Origin: Candidatus Sumerlaeota bacterium
Lineage (GTDB): Bacteria > Sumerlaeota > Sumerlaeia > JADFCT01
Reading direction: 5' to 3'
Assembly: GCA_026398575.1 (NCBI GenBank)
Contig: JAPLSP010000498.1
Coordinates: 1 to 9,611 of the forward strand
DNA length: 9,611 nucleotides
Shown here: positions 6,890 through 9,611 of the stretch, piece by piece
How the letters are laid out: every line of letters begins with the position of its first letter
How positions within the stretch are numbered: the first letter of the stretch is position 1
Notes under the pieces: model-generated
Database searches by the model: none
Told to the model about the DNA's origin: nothing
The model's input: only the letters and a program-made list of their open reading frames with translations
Translations under genes and position numbers: made by a program

Positions 6890-6917
6890 TTGATTCCTGC
6901 GTCCGATAAGCTAAAAT
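6890..6917 (+). promoter_or_regulatory. Candidate sigma70-type promoter for the histidine kinase
   Basis: TTGATT (6890-6895) is followed after 16 nt by TAAAAT (6912-6917), which matches TATAAT at five of six positions. Transcription would start near 6924 and give a leader of about 44 nt. GCGTCCG occurs just upstream of the -10 (6899-6905), just downstream of it (6919-6925) and again at 6839-6845, suggesting a possible operator. Confidence 0.45.
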
Positions 6918-6967
6918 AGCGTCCGTACGCAGGGCTCATCGCAGGAAGTGGAGGAAGGTTGCGTTTG

Positions 6968-8353
6968 ATGAACGCGCTTGAAAACAAGAACGGCCCCGCC
7001 CAGCGGCACATGCCGTATTCGCTGTTCAAGATCTGCGCGGCGATGACCTCGACGCTGGAGCTCGATGAATTGCTGGGCATGATTCTGGACTTGACGCTCA
7101 AGGAGCTCCAGGCCGAGCGCGGCTCCATCCTCCTGTATGATGAAGCCAGCGACACCCTGAAGATGCTTGCTGCCCGCGGAATGCCGGAAGAGGTGGCGCG
7201 CCGCGGATATATTCCGCGCAAGGGAAGCATCGCCGAATACGTTGTGGATAATAATGAGCCGCTGCTGCTCAATGACGGCATCGCAGACAACCGTTTCACC
7301 TCCATTGCGGGGAGCCTGCGGTCCTCGGTATGCTGTCCGTTGCGCTCCAAAGGCAATGTGATCGGCACGCTGAATCTGACGCGTCTGACCGGAGACTGCT
7401 TCACGCCCGACGATCTGGACTCGCTCATGATCATGGCCACGCAGGCCGCCGTCGCCATCGAAAACGCCCGCCTCATTCGCGAAAACGTGGAAAGCGAGCG
7501 CCTGGCGGCCATCGGGCAGACCGTCTCGGGTATTTCCCATTGCGTCAAAAACATGCTGACCAGCCTCAAAGGCGGCATGTCGCTGGCCGATCTGGGAATC
7601 AAGCAAAATGATTGGAGCATCCTCCAGAATGGTTGGAAGATGCTCAACCGCAGCGTCAACCGCATCTCGCTGCTCGTGCTCGACATGCTGGATTTCAGCA
7701 AGGAACGCGAACCGTCGCTCCGCCCCTGCAACATGCGCGAAATCCTCGAAGACGCCACCGAGGCGGTGCGATTCGAGGCGGAGAAGTTCGGCATCGCCAT
7801 CCGGCAGGACCTGCCCGCCGAAGCGCCGAGAGTCCTCGTGGACGGCGACCAAATCTTCCGCTGTATCCTGAACCTGGCCACCAACGCCGTGGACGCCGTT
7901 CATTCGACCGAGCGCGAGGACGGCTGGGTTCAAGTTGGCATGAAAATTCAAGCGCCTGAAGGCGCCCCCGCAGATCTGCCGGCCAAAGACCTATCGGGCA
8001 CAGGCGCGTCGGATGCAAGCGCGCCGCTCACGAGCGTATCGGCCACAGGCGCGCCGGCTGCAAGCGCCTCAGCTGTGAGCGCCTCGGCTGTGAGCGCGCC
8101 GGCCGCCAATAAATCGGGTCAGGAAATCATTCTGACGATCTGGGTTGCGGACAATGGCGGCGGCATTCCCGCCGATAAGCAGAAAGATATCTTCAAGCCT
8201 TTCTTCAGCACGAAAGGCTCCAAAGGCACAGGCCTCGGCCTTGCCGTCACCCAAAAAGTAGTCCGCGAACATGGCGGCCGCATCGAACTGGACAATGAAC
8301 CCGGTAAAGGCGTCGCCTTCCGCCTTGTGGTTCCGTGCAAAGCAATAGAATAA
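6968..8353 (+). CDS. Cytoplasmic GAF-domain sensor histidine kinase
   Basis: This 461-residue kinase has no signal peptide or membrane segment. A GAF sensor domain spans about residues 28-170 (IAEYVVDNNEPLLLNDG, CCPLRSKGNVIGTLNL). The dimerisation/phosphoacceptor helix follows, with H191 in GISHCVKN. The ATPase domain has an N box around N306 (LNLATNAVDAV), a G1 box VADNGGGIP (393-401), an F box IFKPFFSTK (408-416) and a G2 box GTGLGLAV (420-427). Between the N and G1 boxes about 50 residues of Ala/Ser/Thr-rich sequence interrupt the fold, much of it encoded by a 15-bp tandem repeat. ATG at 6968 was chosen over TTG at 6959 because GGAGGAAGG (6950-6958) abuts the TTG but is 9 nt from the ATG. 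It should phosphorylate a response regulator; none is adjacent, and the receiver at 266-643 is the only one in view. The GAF ligand cannot be predicted. Confidence 0.94.
   Translation: MNALENKNGPAQRHMPYSLFKICAAMTSTLELDELLGMILDLTLKELQAERGSILLYDEASDTLKMLAARGMPEEVARRGYIPRKGSIAEYVVDNNEPLLLNDGIADNRFTSIAGSLRSSVCCPLRSKGNVIGTLNLTRLTGDCFTPDDLDSLMIMATQAAVAIENARLIRENVESERLAAIGQTVSGISHCVKNMLTSLKGGMSLADLGIKQNDWSILQNGWKMLNRSVNRISLLVLDMLDFSKEREPSLRPCNMREILEDATEAVRFEAEKFGIAIRQDLPAEAPRVLVDGDQIFRCILNLATNAVDAVHSTEREDGWVQVGMKIQAPEGAPADLPAKDLSGTGASDASAPLTSVSATGAPAASASAVSASAVSAPAANKSGQEIILTIWVADNGGGIPADKQKDIFKPFFSTKGSKGTGLGLAVTQKVVREHGGRIELDNEPGKGVAFRLVVPCKAIE
7992..8096 (+). repeat. In-frame 15-bp minisatellite inside the kinase gene
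   Basis: Seven consecutive 15-bp units, each ending in gcg, run without gaps: tatcgggcacaggcg, cgtcggatgcaagcg, cgccgctcacgagcg, tatcggccacaggcg, cgccggctgcaagcg, cctcagctgtgagcg, cctcggctgtgagcg. Units 1 and 4 differ at one base and units 6 and 7 at one base; units 1-2 and 4-5 form a 45-bp higher-order period. The array encodes residues 342-376, a low-complexity Ala/Ser/Thr segment. Because the unit is a multiple of three, copy-number change would keep the reading frame. Confidence 0.75.
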
Positions 8354-8421
8354 TGCTCATCCCCTTTCCCATTTGCGCCTCTTTTCTGCTCTCGCCTAAT
8401 CTTCGTTTGCCCCACCCCCAT

Positions 8422-8457
8422 CTCCCATAACTCCCATAACTCCCATAATTCCCATCC
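8422..8457 (+). repeat. 9-bp tandem repeat (ctcccataa) before the dehydrogenase gene
   Basis: Three perfect ctcccataa units (8422-8448) are followed by a degenerate fourth (ttcccatcc, 8449-8457). The array sits in a cytosine-rich stretch with eight runs of three or more C between 8410 and 8464. Its complement is therefore eight G-runs with loops of 1-6 nt, which fits a G-quadruplex motif on the minus (template) strand. Confidence 0.8.
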
Positions 8458-8481
8458 CCATCCCAAGAAAGCTTCACCCCC

Positions 8482-9513
8482 ATGAAAGCCCTTCTCCTAA
8501 GCGAATATAAAAATCTATCGCTTCAAGACGTTCCCGATCCCGTCATCGCCCCCGAGGACGCCCTCATCCGCGTCAAGTCCGTTGCGATCTGCGGCAGCGA
8601 CGTCCACGGCTATGACGGCAGCACCGGACGGCGGATTCCCCCGCTCATCATGGGCCACGAAGCGTCGGGCGAGGTTGCGCAAATCGGCGCCGGGGTCAAA
8701 GGGCTGCGCCAAGGCGACCGCGTCACGTTCGACTCGACGGTTTATTGCGGCCAGTGTTTCTTCTGCCAGCGCGGACAGATCAACCTCTGCGACAACCGCC
8801 AGGTGCTGGGCGTTTCGTGCGGCGACTACCGCCGTCACGGCGCCTTCGCCGAATACGTCGCCGTCCCGCAGCGCATCATCCATCCGATCCCGGACGATCT
8901 GGGTTTCGATCACGCCGCCATGATCGAACCGGTTTCGATCGCGCTGCACGCCGTCAACCGCGCGCGTCCCGCGCTCAATGAAACCGCCGTCGTCGTCGGC
9001 GCTGGGATGATCGGCCTTTTCATCATCCAAGCGCTGCGCGCCTCAGGCTGCGGACGCATCATCGCCGTGGACGTGGCAGAAGAAAAATTCGCGCTGGCAC
9101 GGATGCTGGGCGCGAACGAAGCGCTGAATCCCGGCGACAGCGGCGCCATGGCGCGCATCATGGAACTCTCCGGCAGACGCGGCGCCGATCTGGCCTTCGA
9201 GGTCGTGGGAACCGCGCCTGCGCTCCAGACCGCCATCGCCTCCCTGCGCAAAGGCGGCAGGCTTTCGCTGGTCGGTAACCTTACGCTGCGCGTCGAACTG
9301 CCGCTACAGACCGTGGTGACGCGCGAACTAACCCTTCTCGGCTCCTGCTCCTCCTGCGGCGACTATCCCGCCGTCATCGCCATGATTGCCCGCGGCGCCA
9401 TCTCCGTCGCCCCCCTTATTTCCGCCCGCGCCCCCTTATCCGAAGGCCCTCAATGGTTCCAGCGCCTCTACGCCCACGAGCCGGGTTTGATGAAGGTGAT
9501 TCTGCATCCCTAA
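8482..9513 (+). CDS. Zinc-dependent medium-chain alcohol/polyol dehydrogenase (MDR family)
   Basis: This 343-residue enzyme has the normal length for zinc-containing MDR dehydrogenases. Catalytic zinc ligands are C37 (AICGSD), H59 with E60 (GHEASGEV) and probably E149 (MIEP). The structural zinc site is C89, C92, C95 and C103. The Rossmann motif GAGMIG is at 173-178, and D197 ends beta2 (IIAVDVAEEK), which favours NAD over NADP. Overall it resembles the sorbitol, galactitol-1-phosphate and threonine dehydrogenase branch, so the substrate is probably a polyol or sugar alcohol; this cannot be fixed from sequence alone. The ATG at 8482 begins the conserved MKALLL strand. The ribosome site is weak (AAGAAAG, 8465-8471), and the 128-bp gap upstream is unusually C-rich. 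Galactose-type metabolism would suit the upstream GH2 gene, but that is inference from proximity. Confidence 0.93.
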   Translation: MKALLLSEYKNLSLQDVPDPVIAPEDALIRVKSVAICGSDVHGYDGSTGRRIPPLIMGHEASGEVAQIGAGVKGLRQGDRVTFDSTVYCGQCFFCQRGQINLCDNRQVLGVSCGDYRRHGAFAEYVAVPQRIIHPIPDDLGFDHAAMIEPVSIALHAVNRARPALNETAVVVGAGMIGLFIIQALRASGCGRIIAVDVAEEKFALARMLGANEALNPGDSGAMARIMELSGRRGADLAFEVVGTAPALQTAIASLRKGGRLSLVGNLTLRVELPLQTVVTRELTLLGSCSSCGDYPAVIAMIARGAISVAPLISARAPLSEGPQWFQRLYAHEPGLMKVILHP

Positions 9514-9519
9514 GTACCT

Positions 9520-9554
9520 TGATTCAGAATTGCGATCACGTATTTTTGCCTAAG
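9520..9554 (+). repeat. Right copy of the 35-nt element shared with 229-263
   Basis: This stretch begins 6 nt after the dehydrogenase stop and ends in acgtatttttgcctaag (9538-9554), matching the minus-strand copy past the response regulator stop at 16 of 17 bases, and 27 of 35 overall. Here it overlaps an 8-bp hairpin (9543-9550 with 9555-9562, loop taag, one G-U) that lacks a following T-run and so is not a standard terminator. The left copy does not keep this hairpin. Confidence 0.5.
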
Positions 9555-9562
9555 GGCGAAAA

Positions 9563-9611
9563 CAATGCAGTCGGAAGCGGCGCCAGCATTTGGAGTGCGG
9601 TTGCTTGCTGC
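9563..9611. repeat. Possible fragment of a GC-rich dispersed repeat at the window end
   Basis: The last bases include tttggagtgcggttgcttgct. From memory, motifs of the type GGAGTGCGG(C/T)GGCTTGC recur between genes in some Verrucomicrobia as hairpin-forming dispersed repeats. The edge cuts off the second arm, so the fold cannot be tested. No open reading frame with a ribosome site is visible here. Confidence 0.2.

Noticed and set aside
5533..7884. 783-codon open frame on the minus strand
   Set aside because: It runs antisense across the propeller and kinase genes and the gap between them. The translation shows no domain motifs and has the Arg/Ser-rich look of reverse-strand frames in GC-rich coding DNA.
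8119..8466. Minus-strand frame with repeated ELW residues near the C-rich block
   Set aside because: The repeats are just the translation of the 9-bp tandem array, and most of the frame is antisense to the kinase gene.
229..9554. The inverted 35-nt copies as terminal repeats of a 9.3-kb mobile element
   Set aside because: No transposase or integrase lies between them, ordinary chromosomal genes do, and both copies sit at gene 3' ends, which a dispersed repeat explains better.

Overview
The window is GC-rich bacterial chromosome with AT-richer intergenic gaps. It holds six complete genes and the first codons of a seventh at the left edge. No rRNA, tRNA, transposase, phage gene or CRISPR array is visible. 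Three things point to the PVC group (Planctomycetes, Verrucomicrobia, Lentisphaerae) or an allied phylum such as Sumerlaeota or Hydrogenedentota. These are the secreted PQQ-repeat protein opening with DDWPQWRGPNRD, the large secreted GH2 enzyme carrying an F5/8 type C module, and the Bacteroidota/fungal-like ketol-acid reductoisomerase. The assignment is an inference from family habits, not a measured placement.

Layout. Left edge (1-265): start of a minus-strand gene (ATG at 9-7) behind a perfect Shine-Dalgarno, then a 256-bp gap rich in inverted repeats. 266-643 (-): single-domain response regulator. 644-880: divergent promoter region. 881-1975 (+): ketol-acid reductoisomerase (ilvC), closed by a strong intrinsic terminator. 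2071-5373 (+): secreted GH2 beta-galactosidase-like enzyme with an F5/8C domain nested inside its LacZ domain 5. 5557-6828 (+): secreted PQQ-repeat beta-propeller. 6968-8353 (+): soluble GAF histidine kinase whose ATPase domain is interrupted by an in-frame minisatellite. 8354-8481: C-rich gap with 9-bp tandem repeats and a predicted G-quadruplex on the minus strand. 8482-9513 (+): zinc-dependent MDR dehydrogenase. 9514-9611: a short element shared with the left gap, then the window end.

How the genes may fit together. ilvC is a stand-alone branched-chain amino acid biosynthesis gene. The GH2 enzyme and the propeller protein are both exported and could act together in extracytoplasmic glycan handling, with the sugar-type MDR dehydrogenase downstream. 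The soluble kinase and the single-domain receiver lack adjacent partners and could form a split phosphorelay. These links rest on proximity only.

No obviously new multi-gene system is visible. The strongest unexplained signals are the minisatellite inside the kinase catalytic domain, the 9-bp repeat/G-quadruplex block before the dehydrogenase, the 35-nt element shared by the 3' flanks of two distant genes, and the palindromes in the left gap.
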